Source of the DNA: JBBDSJ01 sp040905025
Lineage (GTDB): Bacteria > Pseudomonadota > Gammaproteobacteria > Methylohalomonadales > Methylohalomonadaceae
Direction: 5' to 3'
DNA length: 15,976 nt
Assembly: GCA_040905025.1 (NCBI GenBank)
Contig: JBBDSJ010000140.1
Span: 1 to 15,976 of the forward strand
Part shown: positions 7,651 to 14,819 of the stretch, one piece after another
Numbering within the stretch: the stretch's first letter is position 1
Layout: every line of letters begins with the position of its first letter
Notes under the pieces: generated by a model
Databases searched by the model: none
What the model saw: the letters and a program-made list of their open reading frames with translations, nothing else
What the model was told of the DNA's origin: nothing
Made by a program: the position numbers and the translations under genes

Positions 7651-9309
7651 TTACTGGAACAGGCTCATGTCGGGATTCAGGCCGCGGTTGCGTAGGTCTT
7701 CATAAAAATGCGGAATACGCCCGGTCGTTTGATATTCACCCTTGACCTTGCCATTGGCATCAAAACCTTCCTGCTTGAACTTGAAAATGTCCTGTAATTG
7801 CACGATCTCACCTTCAACACCGGTGACCTCGGTGATGTTGATAATCTTGCGACTGCCGTCGGAGAAACGCGTTTGTTGCACGATGATGTCGACCGCAGAG
7901 GCCACCTGGTCGCGAATGGCACGACTCGGCAGATCCATGCCGGCCATCATGACCATGACTTCAAGCCGGGCAATCAAATCGCGCGGCGTGTTGGCATGAG
8001 CAGTGGTCAGTGACCCGTCATGACCGGTATTCATGGCCTGTAACATGTCCAGCGCTTCACCGCCACGACACTCGCCGACGACAATTCTGTCGGGACGCAT
8101 ACGCAAACAGTTTTTAACCAGATCCCGAATCGGTACATGGCCCTTGCCTTCCATGTTTGGCGGCCTTGCTTCAAGACCCACAATATGCGGCTGGCCGAGT
8201 TTCAATTCGGCGGCATCTTCAACCGTCACAATGCGCTCGTATTCGGGAATGTAATTTGACAGGACGTTCAACAGTGTAGTTTTACCGCTGCCGGTGCCAC
8301 CGGAAATGACGATATTCATGCGCTGTTCAACTGCAATTTTCAGGAATTTCATCATTGCTTCATTAGCAGCACCGAATTTGATGATATCGACGTCAGTGAG
8401 TTTTTGTTTGGCGAATTTACGAATTGTCAGGCATGGGCCACGCAAAGCCAGCGGCGGAATGATCGCATTCACGCGTGAACCGTCTTTCAGGCGTGCATCC
8501 ACCATCGGCGAGCTTTCATCAATGCGCCGGCCCAGTGGTGAGACAATGCGTTCGATCGCCGATAACACGGCATCATCACTGCTGAAAACCACGTTGGATT
8601 TTTGCAAACGGCCATTTTTTTCTACGTAAATCTCATCATGCTTGTTGAGCATGATTTCAGTAATGTCGTCATCGGCTATCAGTTCTTCCAGTGGCCCCAG
8701 CCCGACGGCTTCGTTGAGTACATCAACCGCCAGTTTTTCGCGATCGACATCGGCTGGCAGTTTGTTGCCCATGTCCTCGATAATCTGCCGGATCAGTTTC
8801 TCGACGTGCCGGCGCAGTTGTGCCTCGTCCATGCCGCCGACATCGGTGCGGCGCAGATCCATCGCTTCCAGCAGTTCCTGGTGCACACGGTTGCGCCACA
8901 TGAACTTGTCCTTTTTCAATAATGTGGAATCTTCCTTGATCTCGGTATGGCGTGGTACACCGATCATGGTTTTGACTTCATCGACATCATCATCGACATC
9001 GGTATCGACAAAACCTTCATCCCAACCGGCGGTGATGACGAAGGAACCTATCTGGATTTTATCGGCGGAGCGTAATGGCCCGTAACGGTCAATCGGTTTA
9101 CCATTAACCATGGTGTTGCCATGACCGCTTTTATCCTCGATAAAGATACCTTCGCCGTTTTGCTGTAACTCAGCATGATGGCCGGCGATACGCCAGCCAC
9201 GCAGCTGGATTAAATTGTCCCGGGCTTTGCCGATACCACATTCAGTAATCGGCACACGCAGCCCCTGGAGTTTGTCACCTTTATCGTTGTAGACGACTAC
9301 ATCAAACAT
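7651..9309 (-). CDS. tadA: FHA-TadA/CpaF secretion ATPase
   Basis: A 552-aa protein joining an N-terminal FHA-like domain (about 1-95) to a CpaF/TadA ATPase (about 140-545). Walker A is GGTGSGKTT (337-345), the Asp box TVEDAAEL is 362-369, the Walker B region includes VGECRGGEALDML (411-423) with E413, and the His box ends in TAHAN (H438). Such ATPases form hexamers that drive Flp pilus assembly; the Tad ATPase can also serve retraction. The FHA part shows IGK (26-28), N32, HHA (44-46) and NTMVNG (65-70). The usual Arg after IG is Lys28 and the usual Ser of the SRxH motif is Ala42, so phosphothreonine binding may be weak or lost. Residues 99-135 form an acidic linker. The gene follows the secretin after 69 bp that hold a palindrome, and no TadZ/CpaE gene is found between them. 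Confidence 0.95.
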   Translation of the reverse strand: MFDVVVYNDKGDKLQGLRVPITECGIGKARDNLIQLRGWRIAGHHAELQQNGEGIFIEDKSGHGNTMVNGKPIDRYGPLRSADKIQIGSFVITAGWDEGFVDTDVDDDVDEVKTMIGVPRHTEIKEDSTLLKKDKFMWRNRVHQELLEAMDLRRTDVGGMDEAQLRRHVEKLIRQIIEDMGNKLPADVDREKLAVDVLNEAVGLGPLEELIADDDITEIMLNKHDEIYVEKNGRLQKSNVVFSSDDAVLSAIERIVSPLGRRIDESSPMVDARLKDGSRVNAIIPPLALRGPCLTIRKFAKQKLTDVDIIKFGAANEAMMKFLKIAVEQRMNIVISGGTGSGKTTLLNVLSNYIPEYERIVTVEDAAELKLGQPHIVGLEARPPNMEGKGHVPIRDLVKNCLRMRPDRIVVGECRGGEALDMLQAMNTGHDGSLTTAHANTPRDLIARLEVMVMMAGMDLPSRAIRDQVASAVDIIVQQTRFSDGSRKIINITEVTGVEGEIVQLQDIFKFKQEGFDANGKVKGEYQTTGRIPHFYEDLRNRGLNPDMSLFQ

Positions 9310-9334
9310 AAATATTACCCGAGTTTTAGATTAT

Positions 9335-9361
9335 GGAAGTTCTGATCTGAATCAGAAGCCC
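9335..9361. repeat. Short palindrome between secretin and tadA
   Basis: GGAAGTTCTGAT (9335-9346) and ATCAGAAGCCC (9351-9361) enclose the loop CTGA; the central TTCTGAT/ATCAGAA stem is perfect. The arms match the ends of the 75-293 element and the 1510-1542 palindrome, and TTATGGAAG at its left end is identical to the left border of the 75-293 element. It lies in the only sizeable gap between cpaC and tadA, where an mRNA hairpin could set a step in expression between the two genes. Confidence 0.7.
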
Positions 9362-9378
9362 TTAATGTGAGTAACGCA

Positions 9379-10707
9379 TTAATCCAGGATCTGGTAGCCC
9401 TTGCGGGTGACCCGTTCGTTAAATTTGTCCATAAGTTCCTGACTGCGCCGGATGTTGCGTTGGTTGGTTTCGGAGTCATGGTCATAAACGGTGGGTGTTA
9501 CGAAAATCACCAGTTCGGTTTCGCGATTACGCCAGCTGTTCGAACGGAATAATGCGCCGAGAATCGGGATGTCACCGAGAAATGACAGCTTGTTGACGTC
9601 CTGACCGAGTTCCTGACTAACCAGACCGGACAATACCAGCGTTTGGCCATCGCGCATGCTGACATCGGTTGAGGTCTTGCGGGTAAGAAAACCCGGCACA
9701 CCCTGTACGGCAATACTCTGGTCAATGGCGCTGACTTCGGTCGATACCTTGGCGACGATATTATTCATAAAGTCCACCACCGGGCTGATGTTCAGCGAAA
9801 TGCCAAACTCCTTGAATTCCACATTCGAAGAACCGAGTGAGCCGGTGGTCGGGACAGGCACTTCGCCGCCGGCGAGGAATTCCGCTTCTCCACCACTGCG
9901 GGCTGACAGCTTTGGCTGTGCCAGAATGACCGCGTCACCGTTGTTGACCAGAAAGTTGAGACGGGAACTGATTTCGGTGGCAATACCGAAAAAGCCGAGA
10001 TTGGTTGCCCCCAGTGTCAGGTTGGGCGTGAAACTGGTTGCCTCGCCGGCACGAAACTCATTGTTACGCACCGCGGTCCCCACAACGCCGGCCGCCGGTC
10101 CGGCAATCGGATTGGACCACTCAATACCCAGATCTTCCAACCGATTGGTGTTGAACTCGGTGATCTTTACATCCATATAGATCATCTTATCGAGCGCGCC
10201 GGCAAGCATCTGTGGTTGCGGTGCTGTAACCTTGGTCAGATCCATCACATCAGTATAGGCAGCCTTGACAGTTTCAAGTATGGGTTGCTCGTCCGGAGTT
10301 ACTTGTCCAGACAGAAATATCCGTTCACCTACGCGCTTGACCTTGATGCCTTTGACTTCTTCGAGCAGTACCAGCAGTTCGGTCATGATGCGGTTGGTGT
10401 CCTTGGGCATGATATGTACTTTCATATCCTCTTCCTTGCCATCGCTGTACCAAAGATGCAGAGTGGTCTCGCCTTCCCCTTCTGCAAGCAGCAAAAGCTG
10501 GCCATTGTCGAGCATGGTTGTGCTGAGCAGATCGCCGTTACCGACCGCGACGCGGTCCAGCTTACCGACATTCAGGATTTTGATTTCGCCCTGAAACACG
10601 GTAATGGTTTCGGCAGCCATGGCGCCGGTGCTCATCAGCATGAGCAGTGCGATATGCAATAGTTTTTTGATCATTGTTATATGTCCAATGCTTGAATCAT
10701 TCATCAT
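9379..10707 (-). CDS. rcpA: Tad secretin CpaC/RcpA
   Basis: The outer-membrane channel of the Tad system, 442 aa from the start at 10707. The signal peptide has a core LLHIALLMLMSTGAMA and probable cleavage after residue 31 (AMA|AETI). The N-terminal pilus-assembly domain follows, then a BON-like strand pattern near 122-134 and the secretin domain. Clear marks are VPVPTTGS (283-290), EFKEFGISLNISPVV (297-311), GDIPILGALFRS (378-389) and ELVIFVTPTVY (398-408). This size and pattern fit CpaC rather than the longer GspD or PilQ. The start at 10707 has GGGG five bases upstream and lies 10 bp after cpaB; Met at 10674 gives a shorter signal peptide but a poorer ribosome binding site, so it remains open. 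The frame runs open to 10770 inside cpaB, which is not the preferred start. Confidence 0.93.
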   Translation of the reverse strand: MMNDSSIGHITMIKKLLHIALLMLMSTGAMAAETITVFQGEIKILNVGKLDRVAVGNGDLLSTTMLDNGQLLLLAEGEGETTLHLWYSDGKEEDMKVHIMPKDTNRIMTELLVLLEEVKGIKVKRVGERIFLSGQVTPDEQPILETVKAAYTDVMDLTKVTAPQPQMLAGALDKMIYMDVKITEFNTNRLEDLGIEWSNPIAGPAAGVVGTAVRNNEFRAGEATSFTPNLTLGATNLGFFGIATEISSRLNFLVNNGDAVILAQPKLSARSGGEAEFLAGGEVPVPTTGSLGSSNVEFKEFGISLNISPVVDFMNNIVAKVSTEVSAIDQSIAVQGVPGFLTRKTSTDVSMRDGQTLVLSGLVSQELGQDVNKLSFLGDIPILGALFRSNSWRNRETELVIFVTPTVYDHDSETNQRNIRRSQELMDKFNERVTRKGYQILD

Positions 10708-10717
10708 GGCGACCCCG

Positions 10718-12421
10718 TTACTGCAACATTTCCGGTGATGCCTGCTCACCAAAGGTTTGCAACAGCGCATTCATGTCCGGCCGATCCTGTTTCAGCGGTA
10801 TTACCGGCATGATTCCCGGTTTCGCAACACCGGCTTCCGAGTCGCCGCCGCGGATATAACCGATAATGCGCAGCATGGCATCAAGGTCCGCAGGGGTGCC
10901 GTCTGCACCGACTCCCAAGGCCGCCTGCAGAGTACCTGCGCGACTGGCGTCACGGCGTCCGGTCATGCCGGCAACGCTTTCGGTTGTAGTAATTGAGCCG
11001 TCGGCGTTCATGCTGTATTCACCTTCCTGCAGGACGGTGCCATCGGCGAGAGTGACACTGCCATCAGCATTCTTCCTGAAATCAGTGTGGGTTTTGCGGG
11101 TAGCTATAGAGCCGTTTTCATTGAGCACAATATCGTCGGCTTTCAGCACTGTGCCGTCGGCAGCAACCACCTCGCCATCGGCGTTCAAACGTGCGCCTTC
11201 CAGCACTACACCGTCTTTGGTCATGATGGTGCCGTCTTCAGCAATGATGAAGCCATCCTCGGTCATGCGCGCGCCCGGACTGCTCAGGATTTTGCCGTCC
11301 TTGGTCATGACCACGCCGTCGGCGGTAGTAATGATGTCATCGGCGCTGACGACAGTACCGTCAGCTGTTACCAGTTCGCCGTTTTCATTCACCGTCAAGC
11401 CGAGGCCGGCAATATCAACACCATCCCTGGTACGTATAACGCCGTCTTCACCGACGACAAGATTCTGATCTTTCAGCACAATGCCGTCGCGCGTCATGAT
11501 GGTGCCGTCAGGGCCTACCGTCAGGCCATCAGCACTGCGTTGCGAAGCCTGCATCATCGCGGCCTGATGCATGTCCTGCGCATTCTTGTACAGGTCGGCG
11601 GCGGTAATGCCGGCAAATTTGGCGCCGCCGCGATCCTTGCGATTGCGCAGCAATGCCAGTAAATCGCCGTTGTCCTGGGCCGCGGTCAACATCGCTGCCT
11701 GCTCGGGCGTGACATCCAGCGTCAGCGTGGTATACATCTGGTTACGCAACTGGCCGCGCAACAGCTGTTCCTGGAAATCGGCATAACCTTCGCGGCCGGT
11801 GGCCAGGACGCGCACATCCTGCAGAATCGGCATGATTACATCGCGTACCTGCGGGCCGGTCAGCTGCTGTACGGCCTGTTGTGCGAGATTGCCGTCGGCC
11901 TGTCCCGGCACCGGATAGCCGGTGACATTGATGGGAATGTTTACGTACAGATCGATGTGATTGCCGGGCCGGGTCATATTCGCTTGCGAGTTGATTTCAT
12001 CGACAGTGATCGTCATGGCGCGGCGGCCGACTTCAATTGTGTCGGAGAAATCCATTGGAAACTCGTCGTCAATAAAACTCGACAGTATGGGCTTGCCCTG
12101 TTGTACCGGCTGGACCAGCACCTTGCCTTCAAAATTGGCGAATCCGTCCGGCACAATCGCATCACCATGAACAAATTCAACCGGCACTTCTCGCACGGCG
12201 GCAATGCCGGGCGTCAGTTGTGTGCCCTTGGGGAGATCACGATTGGCCACGACAACGGCTGCCATACGCTGTTCCTGGACATCCATCTGTGCCCGCAGCG
12301 CTGCTTCACGGCTTTTCAGATAGAACACTGACAATATCGCTGCTGCCACCCCGAAACCGATAGCTCCAAGCAGCAACAACCAGGTACGGCTGGCATTTGC
12401 GTTTCCGCTTCCTATAGCCAT
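10718..12421 (-). CDS. cpaB: CpaB/RcpC with long Asp-Gly repeat domain
   Basis: A 567-aa CpaB-like pilus assembly protein, much longer than the roughly 250-350 aa usual in the family. Residues 13-35 are a single membrane anchor. Residues about 54-120 form the SAF-like domain (AVVVANRDLPKGTQLTPGIA), and 125-265 the CpaB/RcpC domain (TITVDEINSQANMTRPGNHI, then TTLTLDVTPEQAAML). From about 299 to 480 follows a repeat region built on the heptad D-G-x-[IV]-x-x-x, in units of about 21 residues, and then a unique tail ending at 567. CpaB is an inner-membrane/periplasmic part of the Tad channel in known systems. The repeats may form an extended beta structure, perhaps spanning the periplasm toward the secretin encoded next; that is inference. 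The start is supported by AAGGGG five bases upstream. Confidence 0.93.
   Translation of the reverse strand: MAIGSGNANASRTWLLLLGAIGFGVAAAILSVFYLKSREAALRAQMDVQEQRMAAVVVANRDLPKGTQLTPGIAAVREVPVEFVHGDAIVPDGFANFEGKVLVQPVQQGKPILSSFIDDEFPMDFSDTIEVGRRAMTITVDEINSQANMTRPGNHIDLYVNIPINVTGYPVPGQADGNLAQQAVQQLTGPQVRDVIMPILQDVRVLATGREGYADFQEQLLRGQLRNQMYTTLTLDVTPEQAAMLTAAQDNGDLLALLRNRKDRGGAKFAGITAADLYKNAQDMHQAAMMQASQRSADGLTVGPDGTIMTRDGIVLKDQNLVVGEDGVIRTRDGVDIAGLGLTVNENGELVTADGTVVSADDIITTADGVVMTKDGKILSSPGARMTEDGFIIAEDGTIMTKDGVVLEGARLNADGEVVAADGTVLKADDIVLNENGSIATRKTHTDFRKNADGSVTLADGTVLQEGEYSMNADGSITTTESVAGMTGRRDASRAGTLQAALGVGADGTPADLDAMLRIIGYIRGGDSEAGVAKPGIMPVIPLKQDRPDMNALLQTFGEQASPEMLQ
10976..11527 (-). repeat. 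Asp-Gly heptad repeat region within cpaB
   Basis: Codons for residues about 299-482 of CpaB. Typical units read DGTIMTRDGIVL, DGVIRTRDGVDI, NGELVTADGTVV, DGVVMTKDGKIL, DGTIMTKDGVVL, DGEVVAADGTVL and DGSVTLADGTVL. Paired DG (or NG) steps lie seven residues apart and whole units recur about every 21 residues, near 63 bp in DNA. Codons vary between units, so this is an old or selected repeat rather than a fresh tandem duplication. One unit near residues 385-410 seems to carry an extra heptad, and the unit at 433-450 has lost its second DG. Confidence 0.9.
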
Positions 12422-12426
12422 ATCAA

Positions 12427-12432
12427 CCCCTT
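12427..12432 (-). promoter_or_regulatory. Ribosome binding site of cpaB
   Basis: On the minus strand AAGGGG is followed by TTGAT and the ATG at 12421, a five-base spacing. It is the clearest ribosome binding site in the window and fits cpaB as the first gene of a translation block after the 256-bp gap upstream. Confidence 0.6.
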
Positions 12433-12449
12433 GATAAGATAATTATTGT

Positions 12450-12548
12450 GAAAGCTCTGATCAGCCCCCACCCAGGAGTGTGTCAGAACACGAAAAATAA
12501 CAAATATTTTTTTCGTCCCTGGGTTTGTCTGGCGCTGTCCGTGCCGCA
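12450..12548. repeat. Diverged copy of the TIR element upstream of cpaB
   Basis: GAAAGCTCTGA (12450-12460) matches the left end of the 75-293 element at 10 of 11 positions. Further in, CAGAACACGAAA (12484-12495), the hairpin at 12490-12516, GGTTTGT (12522-12528), GCT and GTGCCGCA (12541-12548) follow in the same order as CAGAGCACGAAA, its hairpin, GGTTTGT, GCT and GTGCCGCA at 149-223. An outer stem ACCCAGGA (12470-12477) / TCCCTGGGT (12516-12524) surrounds the hairpin. The right end is not clear; a weak TTCAGAAC...GTTCC near 12645-12661 would make the total about 212 bp, close to the 219 bp of the other copy. It fills most of the gap between the 140-aa pseudopilin gene and cpaB. Confidence 0.55.
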
Positions 12549-12677
12549 CTTCTATTATTCGTTTTATCTGTCATCACATGATGCGGCGGTGCATTCATGT
12601 GTCGCAGGCAATTCTGCATTCTTGCAAAATGCCCTTTCTATAAACTTCAGAACCCCGTTCCTGCTGCCAGGAATTTG

Positions 12678-13100
12678 CTACAAAAAGTCGCCTGGATCAA
12701 TTTCAGGAAACTCGCCGGCATCCGGGAAGCCCTTGCCGACAAAGTCCTCAATGCTGTCAATCCATTCGTCCGGACTGGTGGTAATGCCATCCAGCATGGC
12801 GTCGATATCTTCATTACTGTAACCCTGCGCTTCCAGTTGCGCACGCAACATGGCTTCCAGCTCCGCCAGCGTGCTGGCATCCGGGTAATCGGATAACGAC
12901 ACCGTATAGGAATAGTGCTCAAAGCGTTCCTTCATAACATTATTCAATTCGCGCATGACGTTCAGTGCAGGATCCGATGTGAGCACAAGACAAAAGAACA
13001 CAACGACAATCGTGAATTCCACCATCGACTGGCCGGATTCGTGTAGTCGTGAACCGGATTGTGTTCGTTTGTGAATCAATGTTGTCCCCTTGAGTGCCAT
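12678..13100 (-). CDS. Short TadE-like pseudopilin with acidic tail
   Basis: A 140-aa protein with a TadE-type N-terminus: G23, then QSMVEFTIVVVFFCLVL (24-40), with Glu at position 5 after the glycine (E28). This matches the prepilin-like cleavage site of TadE/TadF proteins and a single membrane helix. The rest is helical-looking and markedly acidic (for example SNEDIDAMLDG and FPEIDPGDFL at the end), without cysteines. It lacks the length of TadE and TadG, and is longer than a normal Flp pilin of about 60-80 aa, so a minor pilin or TadF-like role is likelier than the main pilin. It starts 7 bp after the stop of the 233-aa gene and is followed by the 256-bp gap, so it probably ends the first operon block. 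Confidence 0.82.
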   Translation of the reverse strand: MALKGTTLIHKRTQSGSRLHESGQSMVEFTIVVVFFCLVLTSDPALNVMRELNNVMKERFEHYSYTVSLSDYPDASTLAELEAMLRAQLEAQGYSNEDIDAMLDGITTSPDEWIDSIEDFVGKGFPDAGEFPEIDPGDFL

Positions 13101-13107
13101 CCTAGTG

Positions 13108-13809
13108 CTACTCGCTCGAGTTTGCCACTATATTGGTCGTATTGTTCTCGTGCGAAATGACCAGATTCACCTTTTCCCGGCCCTTGCTGAAACCGAGGAC
13201 TTCCTGCTTGCCGGGAGCCACGGTTTTCTCCATGTCCAGCCGCCAGCCGCGATTCTCGTACCAGTCACGGTAATAACTGCTGTTGGCTGTGATGCTGTAT
13301 TCGTTACTAATCAACAGTGTGCGGCCATCCTTGCCCTGGTCAGGTGTCATGATGTCATTGAATACCTTGCTGCCATGCATCTTCGGAAAACCCTGGCCAA
13401 TTTCGGGAGTATCGGCAATCAATTCATCCAGGTGGCTGACAGACAGGTAGCCACTGGAGTCATTGCCCTTGGTAATAACCTGAACGGTGAGCAAATGTTC
13501 ATCTTCTATGCGTGTGATCATCTGCCACGGCTCCAGCGCATCGGTTTCCTGATAACCGGGCCGATCCGCCTCACCGCGTTGCCATAGCTGACGGTAGTAT
13601 TCCAGTACCCGTTCGGCCGACAGGCGGCTTTCAAAGGAACGCACCTGCATGGTGCGGCCGTTGTATACCATGTTATTCGACACCCATTGCACCTGTGCCC
13701 GTGGCGGCGCCGGGAAGTCCGGTGCCGCCTGCACAAGCGGTGCATACATTGCTACTGAAAACACAGCAGTCAATAACAGGTTACATACAGAACAAGGCAT
13801 CATATTCAT
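13108..13809 (-). CDS. Exported protein of unknown function in the tad locus
   Basis: A 233-aa protein that I do not recognise as a named family. Residues 1-28 form a signal peptide (core LLLTAVFSVAMYAPLVQA, cleavage about after A28), followed by the Pro-rich start APDFPAPPRAQ. The body contains RTMQVRSFESRLSAERVLEY, suggesting a small mixed alpha/beta domain in which a helix opens with SAERVLEYYRQL, and a later similar stretch SSYYRDWYENRGWRL. The two Y-Y-x-x-x-x-x-x-G-W/E-type helices hint at two related halves, as in some exported proteins where such a helix handles a short two-strand domain. No cysteines are visible after the signal peptide and no lipobox. The start at 13809 overlaps the stop of the preceding pseudopilin gene as ATGA, so it belongs to this operon and probably acts in the periplasm during pilus assembly. 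Confidence 0.85.
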   Translation of the reverse strand: MNMMPCSVCNLLLTAVFSVAMYAPLVQAAPDFPAPPRAQVQWVSNNMVYNGRTMQVRSFESRLSAERVLEYYRQLWQRGEADRPGYQETDALEPWQMITRIEDEHLLTVQVITKGNDSSGYLSVSHLDELIADTPEIGQGFPKMHGSKVFNDIMTPDQGKDGRTLLISNEYSITANSSYYRDWYENRGWRLDMEKTVAPGKQEVLGFSKGREKVNLVISHENNTTNIVANSSE

Positions 13810-14816
13810 GGCGGTGCATATGCACAGAGATTGCTGCCAAGCACCTTCGGCACACGGTCTGGTATCGGATCAAAATCACAAAAGCCGCCATCATTACAAA
13901 CATGCGTGCCGCTGTTGGAACCGACCAGACGATCCGGGTGTACGGTGTCGAAATCGATATGGCCGAGCCAGAGGCTGCCGCCATCACCGGAATAAAGCGG
14001 TATCCACGGATCGCACAGGCGCAGTTCCGGGGCGATGATTCCGATCAATCCCCAGATTTCCCGGAACGGTGTTTTATCGACAATCTGGCCCAGCGCGCGG
14101 GTCGGTACAATACCGCCAACCTGGAATGCAGCATGCTCACGGCCGCCGGCATTCCAGCTATCAGTCAGTACAGCTGCTTGTGCGGTCACCGTGGTAGCCG
14201 GGAACAGCGGCTCATCGGTCATGAAGCCACCGACTTCCTCGGTTTTAGCCATGACTTGCGATTTGAAATAGCCGTCTGTATTGATTGCGGTAAAGCCGAC
14301 GTCCAGATTCAGAAACGCGGCAATGTCGGCCAGCAGGCTGAAGACGGTATCAATCGCATCGAGTATGCCGCCAAATATTCCACCCGGATCCGGCGTGGGA
14401 TCGTCGGCGTCGGTATCGCTGGCGATATCGCCATCAAATAAACGTTGTCCCGGCACATGTGTGTTCCAGAGCGGGTTGGCGGCGGCATCGTCCCAGCCAC
14501 CGCTGTCTGCATTCGTAATCGGCAGGGCGGTATTCGAGAAAAACCGTTGTTGTGATTCGGCCTGCGTGGTGGCGACGCTCTTGATTGGCTGACTGGTCGC
14601 GTTGAAGCCATCCGGTGTTTTATTGCTGCCGCTGTACCAGACTGTATATTCCCAGACCTCGTAACGCGCCGCCTGGACGGCGCTGTGCTTCAAATCTATC
14701 TGTTTACCCAGCAACGGGATCAATAGAAACAGTGGTACCAGCACCGCCGCCGCAACAATCGCCAGTTCGGTCATGGCCTGACCTTGCTGTTTGCCGGTAT
14801 TGCGCGAACAGTCCAT
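13806..14816 (-). CDS. Large TadE-like pseudopilin
   Basis: A 336-aa protein with a prepilin-like start: G12, then QAMTELAIVAAAVLVPLFLL (13-32), with Glu at position 5 (E17) and one membrane helix. This fits the TadE/TadG group processed by TadV and placed in the inner membrane with a large periplasmic domain. Residue stretches worth noting are an Asp-rich segment DTDADDPTPDPGG (about 137-149) that could bind calcium, and a cysteine-bearing C-terminal part (CDPW, HVCNDGGFCDFD, NLCAYAPP) that could form disulfides. It begins 3 bp after the stop of the TadG-like gene and overlaps the next gene by 4 bp. The exact subfamily name is uncertain. Confidence 0.84.
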   Translation of the reverse strand: MDCSRNTGKQQGQAMTELAIVAAAVLVPLFLLIPLLGKQIDLKHSAVQAARYEVWEYTVWYSGSNKTPDGFNATSQPIKSVATTQAESQQRFFSNTALPITNADSGGWDDAAANPLWNTHVPGQRLFDGDIASDTDADDPTPDPGGIFGGILDAIDTVFSLLADIAAFLNLDVGFTAINTDGYFKSQVMAKTEEVGGFMTDEPLFPATTVTAQAAVLTDSWNAGGREHAAFQVGGIVPTRALGQIVDKTPFREIWGLIGIIAPELRLCDPWIPLYSGDGGSLWLGHIDFDTVHPDRLVGSNSGTHVCNDGGFCDFDPIPDRVPKVLGSNLCAYAPP

Positions 14817-14819
14817 GGT

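Noticed and set aside
11087..11662. Long plus-strand frame with a repeated pattern opposite cpaB
   Set aside because: It is the antisense shadow of the DG repeat region; the minus-strand CpaB frame has recognisable domains and a good ribosome binding site.
12531..12544. GG-N10-GC pattern like a sigma-54 promoter on the plus strand
   Set aside because: It points away from cpaB, no plus-strand gene follows, the rest of the consensus is poor, and the related repeat copy at 149-223 lacks it.
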